Assembly (NCBI GenBank): GCA_008973525.1
Contig: WACJ01000010.1
Span: 1,178,001 to 1,242,000 of the forward strand
Source: Stenopsyche tienmushanensis
Taxonomy: Eukaryota > Arthropoda > Insecta > Trichoptera > Stenopsychidae
Direction of reading: 5' to 3'
Length of the DNA: 64,000 nucleotides
The stretch's first letter is position 1. Every line of letters starts with the position of its first letter. Below, in pieces: positions 24,001 through 36,990 of this stretch. The notes beneath the pieces are model-generated. The model was not told the origin of the DNA. It was given only the letters and a program-made list of their open reading frames with translations, and did not search any database. The translations under genes were made by a program, and so were the position numbers.

Positions 24001-24700
24001 TTTTGCTTCTATACAACTGTATTCTGGTACAAAGATCATTGAAACAGCAAATTTTCTTGTCGTGATTATCTTCAATGAAAGGTTTAATGACATTTTGAAA
24101 GTTCTAGTTACAATAGGATGTCAAACTGTCCACATAACTCAAATTTACACCCATCTTCGCTAAAAAAAAGCTAGAACTGATGCCAGAAAGCAACTAGTAA
24201 GATTTTTATAAAGAAACTGAAGGTTTAGTTTATAGAACATATACATGTAGAAAATTAAAGATGAATTTAAATTTTCTTGGTGATAATCAAATTGGAATTA
24301 TTAAAGGCATTCTTCTCAAAACTGCATTTTTCAAATTGCCATGATATCTCAAAGTTTGTTTAATGAATTTCTTTGAAATTTGATTGACTTATTCAGTACA
24401 TATGTAGAAATATTGCAAACTAAAATAAATCTTATTGATCAAGGCATTTATTTCTTTCGCGCAAAAGAAGTCGATAAAAAACACCAAAATTCACAAAAAA
24501 AAAATTATTCAGCAAGACGCCAAAAATTTATCTTTTAATATTTTTTAACACCCTAGCATAAAAACTAGTTCATAATTTATAAATTAAATTTTCATTCAAA
24601 TTCTTTATTTCCAATAAGCAAAATGTTGCAAAAAGGTGTCTAAGTTTCCGTGTATTTCAGCAATGAGAGATTATTTTAATATGAAAAAATTGTATAGTGT
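21086..24700. other. 3.6 kb with no supported gene
   Basis: AT-rich and stop-dense. A 67-codon minus frame (23258-23461, beginning MAVLAPKHSDLKIIEI) has more balanced composition than its surroundings, but no recognisable domain or splice sites. It may be a relic of an unidentified element. Confidence 0.4.
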
Positions 24701-24779
24701 GCTTATAGTATGAATAAATATATGTAAAACGTCTCGCAGTTGTATTTTAATTCAGATCGCCGAAAAAAAATCCCAGAAA

Positions 24780-24820
24780 AGTGCCATCACACGGGATGAC
24801 CCCCCGAACTTTGACGCACG
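24780..24820 (-). repeat. isolated TIR of the GGTCATCCCG family
   Basis: On the minus strand it reads GGGTCATCCCGTGTGATGGC. This corresponds to both ends of the TTAA element at 58872-59536 (ATCATCCCGCGTGATGGC and GGGTCATCCCGTATGAC). No partner end is nearby. Confidence 0.5.
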
Positions 24821-26782
24821 CAGCCGTCAAATCCCGTCATGCGTCAGCATATAATACTTGCTTATTATGCCACACAAGTGGCTTAAACTTCTCTGAATGC
24901 GATAAATTAATTTAGGTGAATAATTCGATTTTTGCGATATATATATTATAAATTATAAATATCAACCGAGGCTTTCAAATTATCATACGATATATTTTTA
25001 TTTATTGGTAGAAGATTCCAAAAAATATTGAGATTTTAAAAATATGTATTCTCCATCGGAAGAATTTTCTTTAGATGAATATTTTCTTCTTCTTCGAGGG
25101 CGATTGTAGTTACGGCAATACACGAAAGGGAAGAAAGCCAAGTATGGCATCAAATTTTATGAGTTGTGTTCCCCAAATGGATACATCCATAATATAATAA
25201 AAATTGAATAGGATCCTCCGCAACAATAAAAAGGTTGAGAACAAGTGCTTCACACTCCCATTACTCTGAGAATTGACATGAGTCAAATAACGCTACTGAC
25301 AACAATTAATATCATTGATTCAAAATAATATGAAGAAATAATAAATGTTTGTTTTAGTAATGAAAATCGTTATTCTAGACGTGTGCATCAAACGGTTAAT
25401 TATTTTCTTTCAGGTGAAAAAGTATGCAATTATAAGCTAAAAACTTTAGATCATATATTAATCAACATTTGAGCCGAAATAATTGCATTATCGTTTTTAT
25501 GACCGATATCTCAAATAAATCATTTTTAAAATATACATCAGAAACACATGAATACAGTAATGAATTTCCTTCCCAGATTATTTTATTAAATAAGTTGGAT
25601 TCAAAAGAAAGACTGCTTAATATGATGATCGTATCATGATCTTGAGACACAAATTATATTTTTGCCAGGATCTCAATGCTGAGAGAACCGAGAGGAAATC
25701 TCAAGTAGCTACTACCTTTGACGCACATCCAGAATTACATTGTCTTTGTTTTATGCTGAAGCATACTCAAAAGAATGCGAATCTCTCAGGCAAGGCAAGA
25801 ATCATATTTCGTTGATGGCTCTATTTAATGAGATTAAAATGATTGTTTACGCAGTACAACAAAAGCTGTAATACCATCGAGGGTGTCTTCCGTCGATTGA
25901 TCATTTTTCCTTCATGAAAATTCAATTGAGGCAGCCCACTTGTGCTAGTGAAGCATTCTTTCAGCCGAATATTTAGCTTTACGACAAAGTATTATTTGGG
26001 AAGGTATTGCAGCCATATGTAAAAGGCAATCTTTTAAAATATTCAAGCACCAATAAAGCAGCCAGCATCGTTCCTCGGTTTTTGTTTGACTTCCGCCAAA
26101 GGAATACTCCGACGAGAGTTATAGCCTTCCACAGTTATATCATTAAGGAGCGCTTTATGAAAAACATACAAAGTAAAAAGCATCTTCAATGATAAAATGA
26201 AAAAAAAAATTAATGCCTATACATCAGTATGTAATTTTGCAAGGGGATGGTAAAACCGTCCAAATTAAGAAGACGCCGAGTAATTTAAGACTTACAAATA
26301 CCTTTTAAAACGTATAATATGATAAAAACAAGAAGAAAGAAATGTCTTGATGTAATTTATGGGGGAGGGGGAATAAGTAAAAAAGTAAAGGGAATTAAAA
26401 ATAAACCAATATTACTTTTTAACTCAGATTTCTTTTACATTCTTTGATGAATTTCCGTCAATATTCGCCCGAGACTTTTCGCATCAAAAGATACTCTGAG
26501 GACTTATTGGGGCAAAAAATTATAACTAGTGAAGTACGATTCAAAATACGTTTTTCATCTGATTTAAAAACAAAATGCATTCAAAATATATGAATACATT
26601 GTTCGTCCTAATTTGCTAAATTGATTTTACATTGGTATGATTTTTCAAATGTACTAGAAAACTATTTAAACGTCTAAGGAACTACAAGGAATAATTGCAT
26701 TGGGGTGATTCATCATTATCTTTATACCACGGGATAAGATTATTTAAACGGGAATTTTGGCCCGGACTGTTGCAAATTTAGA
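24821..26782. other. no gene or recognised repeat
   Basis: AT-rich sequence; nothing supported. Confidence 0.5.
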
Positions 26783-26990
26783 TCCTCGTGGGTAGCTCTA
26801 TACGACTTTAAAAATCGCCTCAGTATTTATTTTTTCAGATTCAGAAAATCAGGGTAAATCTGAATTGATGCATTCAAGCATTCAATCTCCAAAATTTTGT
26901 TGGAACGATAAAAATAATAAACACTATCTGGATTTAAACCAAAACTTTCATAATAAGAGGACAGGATTTAACCCACTGTATCGATTAATC
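26783..26990 (-). mobile_element. tRNA-derived SINE, 5' half, diverged
   Basis: Aligns with 52695-52901. AATCGCCTCAGTATTTATTT, ATTCAGAAAATCAGGGTAAA, TGTTGGAACGATAAAAATAA and CTATCTGGATTTAAACCAAA with CACTGTATCGATT correspond to the body, B box and A box of the better copy. The plus-strand 70-codon frame at 26865-27077 is produced by this repeat and is not a gene. Confidence 0.65.
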
Positions 26991-27495
26991 AATGAAGATG
27001 ATGGTTTTAGGATTAAAAATTCAAACCAAATGAAATTAGCACATTCATGCAACAAAACTTGTACATTCTTCGAATAAAAGCATATTTTAAGAAAATAGAA
27101 TCAATTGTTCTTCATTGAAACGGAAGTTCATTATTAATTAAGGTGAGCCAGCGAGTGTTCCGAAATAACGAGCACGTGTCTGGGATCTTGATTTGGATCG
27201 TAGGGGCTTTTGAATTCAAATTCTTCAGATCAAATAGTGATGTTCCAAATATATTCAACAGTTTTTCAATATTAAAATCAACCATGTATGTTAAGTGAAG
27301 TTCAAATGTAATTTGAATTGATGAGAGGCCGCGAAAAAGAAAGAATCAGCTAAGGTCATGATTGATGTTACAATTGCTATAAAAATTCACTATTCGCTCG
27401 TATTTTTATTATTAAAAAATATTTAAATTAATAAAAAATATATTTGTGACTTGTTTTAATGTTTCATAGACTAATACATACAAGAAATATATCAA
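26991..27495. other. no gene or recognised repeat
   Basis: AT-rich; nothing supported. Confidence 0.5.
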
Positions 27496-28702
27496 GAGCT
27501 AGCAGCATAAATTGCAGGTCATTAAACAGATGTGGGTCATTTAATAGTTGTGTTCTGGCGTGTTTCTGGATTACCATTATGACAGTCTGGCGACTTGGGT
27601 GCCGTTAGATTTACCAAAAGAATGGGTTGAAATTTAGTGAAAATTCAATACAATTAAACCTCTTTTTGTGCGACTTTTTTTTGTGCGATTTCGAAGTTAT
27701 GCGGTTTTTTTTAAAGCAATTTTTTTTTAATTCATAAAGAGTACTTATTGACATATTTTAGATAAAATAGATCTTTCTATATAACACTCCATTATTCTTA
27801 CCAAAAAAATATTTTTTTAACTATTTAAAAACAAATTAAAACTGTGACAAAATACGACCAAAAAATGCCTTGACTGATTTTTTTTAAACAGTCGCCTAAA
27901 TTTAATATCTTTACTAAATATGAATTATATTGTTGGAAAGAGAAAATCTACACAGAACAATAATGACATTGACACTCGGTATACAATTTCTTCCGAAGAA
28001 GAGAGCAATTTTGAGTTATATCAATCAATAAAATTTTATCAATGATGCAACACGTTCTTTAAATGTCACCAAAAATATTATTCTTAAATTGTCTTCTTGT
28101 TTTTTTTATTAACTTTTTTTATGCGATTTTGGATATATTTTATATAGCTGCTTCAAAGCTATGCGATTTTTCAAATCAATGGAACGCATTCACTTTTTCT
28201 ATGTAAGTCATAGCTTTTTTATGCGATTTTCCGCGGAATGCATCTATCGCACAAAAAAAGATTTAAGTTTATAAGTATTTTTTTTATACATTAGTAAAAA
28301 AAAACCATTTATCATTTATTAGTAGTTGCCAGACTATTTACCAGCTTGTTAAGATAGTACCAGACTGGTTCAAACATGCTGAAGTCAATTAGAAAATTAT
28401 CATTTTTTAAAAGTTGGAATAAATTATTTTAATAATTTATAATAAATATTTTAAGTTTTTAAAAAAGCCAGATCAAATACATATTGTTAATGCGTTGCCA
28501 GATTGATATATTGATAAATAAATACTTATTTAGTATTACTTAATTATGTTGATTTTTTACAAGATTTCAACCCTCTCCTCTGCCAAACCCAACGGCAATC
28601 AGTAGCCAGACTGTCATAATGATAGTCCAAAAACACATTAGAACACAACTATTAAATGACCCAAAGCTGTTAAAGGACCTGCGATTTATGCTGCCATATC
28701 TC
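27496..28702. mobile_element. long-TIR foldback element (about 1.2 kb)
   Basis: The left arm (27496-27637) and right arm (28567-28702) are inverted copies of each other over about 140 bp with scattered mismatches. Landmarks are GCAGCATAAATTGCAGGTC, GGTCATTTAATAGTTGTGTT and ATTATGACAGTCTGGC on the left, and their complements at 28620-28692. The interior is AT-rich with no transposase. A second element occupies 27651-28270. Target duplication was not identified and the class is unknown. Confidence 0.8.
27651..28270. mobile_element. pogo-like non-autonomous element nested in the foldback element
   Basis: The left end, after TA, is CAATTAAACCTCTTTTTGTG (27651). The right end is the inverse, CGCACAAAAAAAGATTTAAG (28248-28267), near TATA. 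Subterminal 'TTATGCGATTTT' and 'GAAGTTATGCGG' blocks match, in inverse, the 'ATCGCATAAAAAA' and 'CGCATAACTTC' blocks of Rep-D, so the two are related families. There is no coding sequence. A TA flank and this TIR pattern suggest Tc1-mariner/pogo. Confidence 0.7.
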
Positions 28703-30848
28703 AGTCTATAATTTATTTAACTCAGTAACTTTGCTTTTAGCTCATACTTTCTTCCCTGTTTTTTAACGTTTATCCAAATGAATAAATATGATTTTTTACA
28801 GCGTAATTTATTTACTTAATTTGTATTTTTGTTCAACGAAATTGTATCCCTTGAGATTTTTCCCAATGGTAATAAATATTTATTATATTGAGTGTAATCT
28901 CGTAATATTCGAGCTGAATTATTGTGTATAAAAATTAGGTTTTTTTCAGATGCTTTTAGCTAAAATCGTTCGATTATTATAAAAAAATACATTAAAGTTT
29001 TTACTTTGTTTACGTTTTGCTTTAAACATATTTGCTTTAATCACTAGGGGTTGTGGATTAGTTCTACATTAATTTATTATAATATAATAAAAACTATTTT
29101 ATTACAATGAAAAGATTAAGTATATCAGTCCCATTGTAGTACATTTCGATAAAAGCGTAATAAAACCTTTCATCATTTTCTCTAAACTGCCTGACAAGAA
29201 CGATTAAGGATCGATTGCCCGAACATAAAATATGGACAAATACAATATCTCCGGCAGCTTTATATATTTTCTTTCTGAAGGGACGAGCGCTTAGTTTACA
29301 TAGAAATCAGCATCACCCTTATCCTGTAGAGGAATTATTAATATTCACGGAGTGGTCCGACAACAAAAAACTAGTAAAAAATGGTCCTCACTCATGCCGG
29401 GCTTTAAAAGATTATTCAAAGTGGGGAACTCTCCGGGGAGCACTAAGACATAAAATATTTGGTATTTTGTTCTCATTTCCCTGCTAAGCCTCGATAACAT
29501 CAACCTTCCTACGGCTTAAGAAATCCTCCCGCCCTCCTGAAGATGTTTGAACATATCTTACGATGTTACATTGTCTTTACGATCGGCTCGTTAAACATTC
29601 ATCATTGAAAATTTGTATTTTTAAATTGTTTCATTTACTTTAAAAAAATGCGATTGAAATTACATCTTCAACGGGAACAACGCGAGTTTGATTATAATAG
29701 AACATCCAGGCCAAGTGCTACCAAAATTAAATCAACCATAACATGATAAAATCATTGATGTATTGAATTAAAGCCAAAGATATTATATATTAGGGAACCC
29801 AAAAATATTTGCATATTTATTACAACAAAGTTCAAATTTATTAATAATAAAACCTAAAATATAATTCCCTTCATTATTCAACATTTTTCCTCATCGCTAT
29901 GGCAGTCGTTTGATCCCGTTTTTGTAAATAACTTTCCGACTTGGAAATAAAAAAACGATTTTAAATGCATTTCCTCTACAGCTGCATTTTTGAATCGTTT
30001 TTTTTTTCTCATGCTTCAAACAAATATACAAAACCTGGATTTAAGGGATTTAGAATGCTATTCAAAAATAAACTATTTTTGTTTTTACAAGAAAACGTAG
30101 CACACGTTTTGTCTCTCATTTTTGTTGTATTCGGTCAAAGCGCCAAGTATCCATCCTACTCCATAACGCCCATCCTATTTGTTTTTTCAAAGAGTTTTTA
30201 AGCTGTTCGCACAGTGATCAATAGGGATCTTAGTCTTTCTGATAACTCTTCGTTTATTTCCCATGGATCTGACTCAATTAAGAATTGTATTGCATCACTA
30301 TCAAAATTAGAAGATCGTCCCGTTCTTGGTTAATTTCTCAACCCTTTGAAGAGTTTAGTCGCGTATTTGCGATTGAATGCCAGTGATTCAGAAAGAGCAT
30401 CCTTTTTATACGCCGTTTTTTACCCCTTAAACCTATATTTTTTTAATGTTTCTTTTTTCCTTTTTTTTATATAATCTAAAAATATCTGTAGTATCAAAAA
30501 TACGTTAAAAATATTTTTTTATCGAATATGAAAAATACTCAAAATTTGAGCCTCTAGCCTAAAATATTCCCCTAATAAAAGTATGACTTTATCTAATATT
30601 ATGCTAATATTTAAACTATTCAAACAATATAATTGTTTTAATTAGAGTACAAATCCAATAATAATTTGAAGCAACCGGAGGCCATTAGAAAGATAGGACT
30701 CCTTCAGATCATAATTTGGGCTACTGTGAGGAAATATCAAAATTCTTATGTATGCAAAAACAATAAATAAATGTAAATGACTTGCAGTTAATTTCAAAGG
30801 TTATTAGAAAATTTAAAATTGTAATTTTTAAAACTAAATTTTATCATA
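28703..30848. other. no supported gene
   Basis: AT-rich. The longest frames (29215-29487, 90 codons; 29965-30201, 78 codons, both plus) have no recognised domain and no splice context. Confidence 0.45.
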
Positions 30849-31160
30849 TAAACCTTAAAGAGGTAAGACACATTGTTGTGTCCGAAATCCAGTGATTCAG
30901 AAAGAGCATTCTTACATGTTGCTCAGAGACAGACAAAGATGGAGAGTGTCTTGTACGTTGAGTTTAGAGAGAAACAGAGACGGAGAGAGTATCTTGCAGG
31001 TCAGAAATTGTATAGATCGTTAACCCAAATTTATCGACTAATACTGATATGTAAATTATATAATGAATCGATTTCAAGTGTATAGTTTATGTTTACTTGA
31101 TAAAATGACTTTAAATACAAGCTTCATACACGCTGCGCGGTCCTGATAGATATCATTCTT
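30849..31160 (+). mobile_element. Rep-A TTAA element, copy b
   Basis: Starts AACCTTAAAGAGGTAAGACA. It keeps TTGTGTCCGAAATCCAGTGA, GAGAAACAGAGACGGAGAGA, TTAACCCAAATTTATCGACT and CATACACGCTGCGCGGTCCT. The right terminus is lost. The 70-codon plus frame at 30873-31085 lies wholly inside it. Confidence 0.7.
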
Positions 31161-33035
31161 GTTATTAGCTTTTAATGTAACGTAGATCCTTTTTTAAATA
31201 TAATTATGTATGTTTGCATATTTTGGATAATTTTATATTCAATCATGACTTGAGTAGATCTTTGCCTTCTTATAGTATTTTCTTCCCAAATTATTGACGC
31301 ATTTTTCATTGGTTTATTGTTTGTGAACAAAATACTAAGAAATCAGAGTTCGGGATTTCATTCAATTCAAACCACCAGGGTCGTTTTTCGCAATACTACC
31401 AATTTTATAATATACTAAGCACTTTTATCAATTATTCAATAATAAATTGAGTTTTAACCCAAATAAGCATGCTGTTGTTGGTTTTTATACGTTAAAAAAA
31501 CCAGCATTATAATTGAATTTTCCACACTTTGTGCTCTATATAAATGGCACTGTTGTAGAAATTCAGCAATGCTTTTCGTCCTCCATTCAATGCAAACATA
31601 CCTCCTTGAGCATCTTTTCTATTCTTTCAGATTAAAGTAAAATCCTCGGCAACTCTGACGAAAAGGCCTAGACAGCCGTGAAAACATGGTTCACTTCGGA
31701 ATGATTTATGTTTGAGTAGAATTATCTTTTATATGTGATTGGAAGAAATGTTTGGATATTCAGAATTTTGATTTAAACGCCACGAACGAGGTTTGTATTT
31801 ATAAATACATTTATTTAGATATATAGAACCGTCGAAAAATATAATAGAAGTCCTCTTCTGTTACATGCAGACGCATTAAAATGGCAATTTTAGCATGAAA
31901 ATTCTGTGCATTTTTTATCAGATAATATCGATAATAATTAATCAAAATGGTTCGTATGAACTGTATGCATAGTTATTGCATCGCGGCAATTTCATTTAAA
32001 GGATCATAAATATGAATACATTAATTAATCAAATAGTGCATATGATGAATATATTAATTTCATTAAATAATTTATATTATATTGGTTTTGAGGGGTTATT
32101 AAATGTTTAAATATATCTTCATTGGGATGTGGATTTTATTTTAGCTAAAAGATCACAACAACGTTCAGATGAAATGCTTTTAAGATGTCATAAATATGTT
32201 GAATTGCACTGAAGACTTTAATATATCAAAGCTGTATTTTTCCATGAAATATTTTGAAAACGATATATGTAATTAATTATGCATAAATATTTCCATATGC
32301 TTAAATTTGCATGACAAAATAATATTCAACGTAGAAATAAGAATAAAAATATGAATGTTATTTTTAAAAGCAGAGTTTTCCAGATCTAACTAAACACGAA
32401 GGAGATATAGGGTTCTCAAATAAATAGGGAAAAAATAAATATCAACACTTGAAAGCAACCCATTTTTGCCCTAGTCAAGGGACAATAAATATTTTTACAT
32501 CTATATGTTACAGAGATATTGCCCATCAAGTTTCGGTAGAGGATAGTAGTGTAAAGGAATCAGAAATGAAGGAAGGCTTGGGGTTTAAATATAAAATGGG
32601 ATATCTAAGCTGATAAATTTATTTTCATGCTTTTTTAAGAAGATTTCCCATGACTGATTAATAACAATAAGTTAGGACTTAACATTCAATAGTATTGTTC
32701 GTAGATATTCAAAATATGACCGTAGAGGATACATTTTAGTTGATGCAACAGACCTAATATCAAATAAACGATAAAGTAGATGAACTGACTAAAAAAGCTT
32801 TACTTTTGGAAGATTTTATGATATCAAAATCACACCTCAATATCACAAAACTTAATAAACTAAAAGTCAAAAAGAGGAAAAAAGAGAGAAAAATAAGTAA
32901 AAAAATTAAAAAGTGAGAAAAAAAAGATGTGTTATTACAATACCCCACTATTCAATTTAAATAACAATAAACTGTTTACCACACTAGGCCCAGTAACCCA
33001 CTCAAAAATGCATTGGTCAAGGACCAGGAACTTCA
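31161..33035. other. no gene or recognised repeat
   Basis: AT-rich, with A- and T-runs around 32880-32930. Nothing supported. Confidence 0.5.
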
Positions 33036-33217
33036 GAAAAACATCAAGATCCAGTCGGTTCACGCGCAAGAAGCCATCGGTCAGTATTCAGGTGCAATGT
33101 CTCCGCAGGGCCACAAGAGATGGCGTTGTTAAAATAACACATTAAACCTGAAGAGAGATGGAAGATGTCGCTGTTAACAGCGCTACTACGTGGGGATGAT
33201 AAATCGCCTACGCTACA
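33036..33217 (-). mobile_element. Rep-B LTR, 5' part, inverted
   Basis: Read on the minus strand from 33217 it begins TGTAGCGTAGGCGATTTATC. It continues through GTAGCGCTGTTAACAGCG, ACATCTTCCATCTCTCTTCA, TGGCCCTGCGGAGACATTGC and GGCTTCTTGCGCGTG, then stops matching. This is the start of the LTR, the complement of the part kept at 17091. Confidence 0.8.
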
Positions 33218-33706
33218 ATGCTATTGAAGCTCTCAAAGTTTAAGAATACTTTTCAATATTTTTTACTCTTATATGCCTCCCTTTTTGGAGCAAAAAAAAT
33301 GAGATTTAACAAAATAGATTTTCACTGTCGCAGCCTCTAATATGATAATTTATTAACTCTTCTAATTTTTCTTTTGAATTCCGTAATTTTCACGTTTAAC
33401 TTATTATTTTATGACTTTTTTCCCAAACCTTACAAAACGTCATCAAATTAGTTCGTCATTCTTCACGTAAGGTTAGTTATTTCGATCGGCATTAAAAAGG
33501 TTAATCAAACATAATACTTTATGGCTTAAATGATTAAGAATTCACTAAAATACTATTGGTTTTTACCAATGTAACTATACAATACTATAATGTAACTATA
33601 ACGTTTATTGTGTATCCGTGGAAACGGTTTAAAATAAGAACTGTTCAAAGCTGATGTAATTTCATCTATAATAAGATATTAAATCACAGCAGTGATTTGT
33701 TCTATA
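33218..33706. other. no gene seen
   Basis: AT-rich, nothing supported. Confidence 0.5.
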
Positions 33707-33708
33707 TA

Positions 33709-34523
33709 TGAGGTATATCCCGAAAGTAAGTGTACTGTGACAATAACGACTTGTGGTTTTTTTGTTTTTAAAGGTTGGCCATACTGAGTGATAGAAGGGG
33801 ATCTCCTGACAAAGCGAGCATAGCAGTAATACGGTAGTACGTAAATTTATGTTGTACGACTTGATTTGGGAAATGAGGATTTTTTGGACTCTATTGTGTT
33901 GGAGATAAAAAAGTATGTGGCTCATTTCATATCTGCCAAAAAAATCAAAACCACAATTTCGGGCCAAAAAATCATGATTTCAATGTTTTGGGACCGAAAA
34001 AGCATAATTTTGGTCGAATTTCTGCCCCAGGTAGAGACCATCAATGCACAACGATATTGTGAGACTCTTAAAAATCTCAAAAAGAAGCATTCAAAACAAA
34101 ATGAGGAATATTCTGACGAGAGTGTGCTTATTGCACGACATCGCCCGTCTTCACACAGCCTTAGCCACCAAGGCGCTCTTGGACTTATTTGGTTGAGATG
34201 TTTTGAACTACCCCCGTATTCCCCTGACTTCAGATTATCATCTTTTCCTCTCCCTAAAAGAGCACATGGGTGGAATTAAATTTTCAACCGACCAGCAGGT
34301 GCAGAAAGAGGTTCTGAAATAAAGGAAGGAGCTGGCGGGAGAATTCTTCGAGGAGGACATAAAGAAGCTTGTGCCATGGCTCACTAGATGCATTGATCAG
34401 GATGGCAATTTTGTTGAAAAATAGTTAATAAGTGTATCAATAATATCCTGGTTTTTTCCAAATACACTTTTTCTAAAAAAAATATTTTTAAAATGAGTAC
34501 ACTTACTTTCGGGATATGTCTCG
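33709..34523 (+). mobile_element. mariner element (815 bp) with TIRs and TA duplication
   Basis: TA at 33707-33708 and 34524-34525. Terminal inverted repeats of about 30 bp share TATCCCGAAAGTAAGTGTAC. Inside is the C-terminal two-thirds of a transposase gene; the N-terminal DNA-binding region and first catalytic motif are deleted. This mariner lineage differs from the ones at 2320, 17403 and 54783 in both TIR and protein. Confidence 0.92.
33925..34425 (+). pseudogene. mariner transposase pseudogene, N-terminus missing
   Basis: Recognisable motifs in order are SGQKIMISMFWDRKSIILVE (family form 'GKVM.TVFWD..G..L.DFLP'), ETINAQRYCETLKNLKKK, then after a frameshift CLLHDIARLHTALATKALL with the second catalytic Asp (family LLHDNARPHTA). 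SDYHLFLSLKEHMGG follows with the third catalytic Asp, and the end reads FFEEDIKKLVPW and NFVEK plus stop. Defects are at least two frameshifts, internal stops after LLDLFG and EVLK, and loss of the HTH and first Asp. The longest uninterrupted frame (33866-34279) is a mixture of correct and shifted coding. Confidence 0.9.
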
Positions 34524-34859
34524 TATATATCAAGATGGATATAGAAATTCAATAAAAAATAAAATTAACGTGTAATAAATCAAGACCACTCTTATTTTAT
34601 GATTTAGAAAACTTGCTTTAATATAAAATAAAAACTCTGATTGTATATATCCTGGGCCGCGAACTTATTAAATTTGATTTCATGACAATAACATCAAGGC
34701 ACAAAGACACTTTCATCTTTCCGGTTCGCCGAATGCTTTTAGAGAAATTAAATTAAAACAGTGGCCCAGTTAGATTGCCATTTAAATGTATACGCAATTT
34801 TTCACCGGGCGTTAGAGAGTATTTCCATTTTTCTTAAAGTACATTTGTTGGAAGGATCC

Positions 34860-34985
34860 GAGGCCTCGGCAAATTATTCATCCAAGCAGGAGCACCTTTA
34901 TGGGCGTTGAGTGCTCGCCAAAAGCGTCGTGAAAGCCTCTCAGGTCTAGCGACTGCAGGGCGGGCATGCCGCCCACCTTCCAAAT
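34860..34985. other. short GC-rich island, possible exon
   Basis: A compact GC-rich stretch with no repeat partner. The minus frame reads GGMPALQSLDLRGFH, superficially like a leucine-rich repeat. The plus frame is also open and Arg-rich across it. A possible acceptor (GTATTAG at about 34994 on the minus strand) exists, but the minus frame ends in a stop without a clear donor. Could be a terminal exon, a conserved non-coding element, or neither. Confidence 0.25.
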
Positions 34986-36294
34986 ATGTGCTAATACACT
35001 TTAGAAAATTTACTAAGAAAACGTCTCTGCCGACCCTAAAAATGTGACTCGCTATACGATAAGTAGAAACCCTTTGCCATATACAGCCATAGTTATTAGT
35101 TTATCTAGGGGGCTTAAAACATTTACATAGCGCGGAGTTATGGGGGGGGGGGGAATAAAAGCGTAATAATATTAATGATTTTTCCTGTGCATTTTTCATC
35201 GTATAAGTGAAAAGAGAATTTTAAAACAGGTCCCAGAAAAACATGAGCGAATGTAACGATGTACAAAAATTCGGTGCGGATACCAAAAATCCCAATGGAT
35301 TAAATCGAAAAATAGCCATCAGCTCCCAATTGTCCATTCGTGCATTTTGTAAATTGAGTCCCATAAATTGTTGATTTAATTTAGATTGAAATTCTCTCTT
35401 CAATTACAACAACACCAATTTCTAACAGAAATTTGCACCCAAGCTTTTTAATAAAAAAAATATTTATTTAAAAATCAATTACTATCCTTTTTGATCTGTT
35501 TCATCTAACTAATCCAATGTAGAATTATTACTCAATTATCAACATACTGTATCTTATTATATTCTAACACATGTTATAATTTTCATCACACATTCAATAT
35601 AATGATTTTAAAAAAATATTTTTTAAATAGAATAATAAAGAACCAATGCAATAGATCAACAAAAAGATGCACTAGCTTTCAATAAAGCAGTTTTTGGACG
35701 AAAAAATTCTAAAAAAAATTTAAAAGCACTTTATTTTAATCAGAAAGCCAAATTCTATTTGATGAAAATTATAAAGGTTTTGATACAAATGACATAAAAT
35801 AATTCACAATATTGCCTTTATAAATGCAAATTGCAGTAGGTGTGTAAACTCAAAATGGAAATATATGGAACGAATGAGGAATTGATGAACAATTTTCTTT
35901 GTTTTAATTAAGTTATATCAACAGTCTCGTTATTTAATAGCCATACCTCATATATGTCAGTTTTCATTCTTGCACATTTTCATTGAATCAATTCATTGTT
36001 TTTTTTGTTCTTAAAAGTATTATTTAAAGATCAAAAGCATATGTATGTAAATTATCCATCGTATTTCCGTGGGAACGCTCGAATGGACCAGGAGACGCAA
36101 CTAGGGTATGGAGCGCTCGTGGTTCCCAACCCCCTCCCCCCCGGAATCCAATTTATGTTCTAAAGTTAACTAATACTATCATAAATGCAATAAATTAAAT
36201 TATAATGTTTGATTTTAAAATAATATTCAAAGATACTCCCAAAGGTACCCAACCGAATGTATAGATGTCGGTTACTGTTGTAAAAAAAAATACT
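34986..36294. other. no gene seen; 12-base G run
   Basis: AT-rich, with a G homopolymer of 12 at 35142-35153 and a C-rich run near 36130-36145. Nothing else supported. Confidence 0.5.
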
Positions 36295-36570
36295 CAATGC
36301 TCAATATGTATGCTGTATGCTCAATCGGTCCGCTTTTCGGACCGCTGATATAACGAATAAGCAGCTCGCGATTGGATGCCATACTTGAACATAACGATAA
36401 TGAAGAAAAGAGGGGTTAGACAACTTAGCATATATTATAAAAATGGACACAGTGTTGGTTGTTGTAGAATGTAGAAGAAGAAGAATGGTTGAGTAAAATA
36501 AAAATCATGCGCAACTCTCGACCGGGTCGGTATTCTGCGTTTTGCGCCCCAAGCCCAGTTGCGCTCATAG
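36295..36570 (+). mobile_element. hAT2 repeat, copy 2, internally deleted
   Basis: Same order as 16735-17090 but missing the middle: CTCAATCGGTCCGCTTTTCG, ATGCCATACTTGAACAT, AGAAAAGAGGGGTTAGACAA, GACCGGGTCGGTATTCTGCG and TTTTGCGCCCCAAGCCCAGT. It ends near GCGGGCGCC, which corresponds to the GC-rich terminus of the inverted copy at 41317. Confidence 0.7.
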
Positions 36571-36830
36571 CGGGCGCCTGATTTGCTTAATTTTTAATCT
36601 AAATATTATATTATTTTATGCAATTGATTTAGATAAAATTACGTCTGAGCTTCCAAAGTCACATAAAATGTTCAAATGAATGAAAAATATCAAATTCTAA
36701 ATTCTAACAACTATTTTGACCTTAGTTCAGTTTTTAAAAGTTTTCTAGATCATGTCTTTTCTAACGATATACTATATGTCACACAAATCAATCAATGTCA
36801 TTAAACTTAAAGAGTTTCCAATTTGCCAAA

Positions 36831-36990
36831 GTCAGAATCGTGTAAATTAATTCTTTTGGCGCCTATTCTATGGCTCCCACGGTCTCCAGACCTGACACCA
36901 CTGGATTTCTTTGTCTTTGCCAAACATTCTGTATATAAGAATAATATATTTCTCCACCTCTGCATCATTATTTTTTTAAATAATTGCGGA
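36831..36990 (+). pseudogene. DDE (IS630/mariner-type) transposase fragment
   Basis: The frame reads LAPILWLPRSPDLTPLDFF and then VFAKHSVYKN. In the family, the segment 'WPPRSPDLTPLDFFLWGHLKSLVY' spans the third catalytic Asp. The usual WG after FFL has become FA. No start, no TIRs, and the similarity fades after about 60 codons. This is the same sequence that forms the minisatellite at 1902-2158. Confidence 0.8.

Noticed and set aside
33866..34279. 137-codon open frame as an intact gene
   Set aside because: It is a mariner transposase pseudogene. The frame switches between correct and shifted coding, lacks the N-terminal domain, and sits between mariner TIRs.
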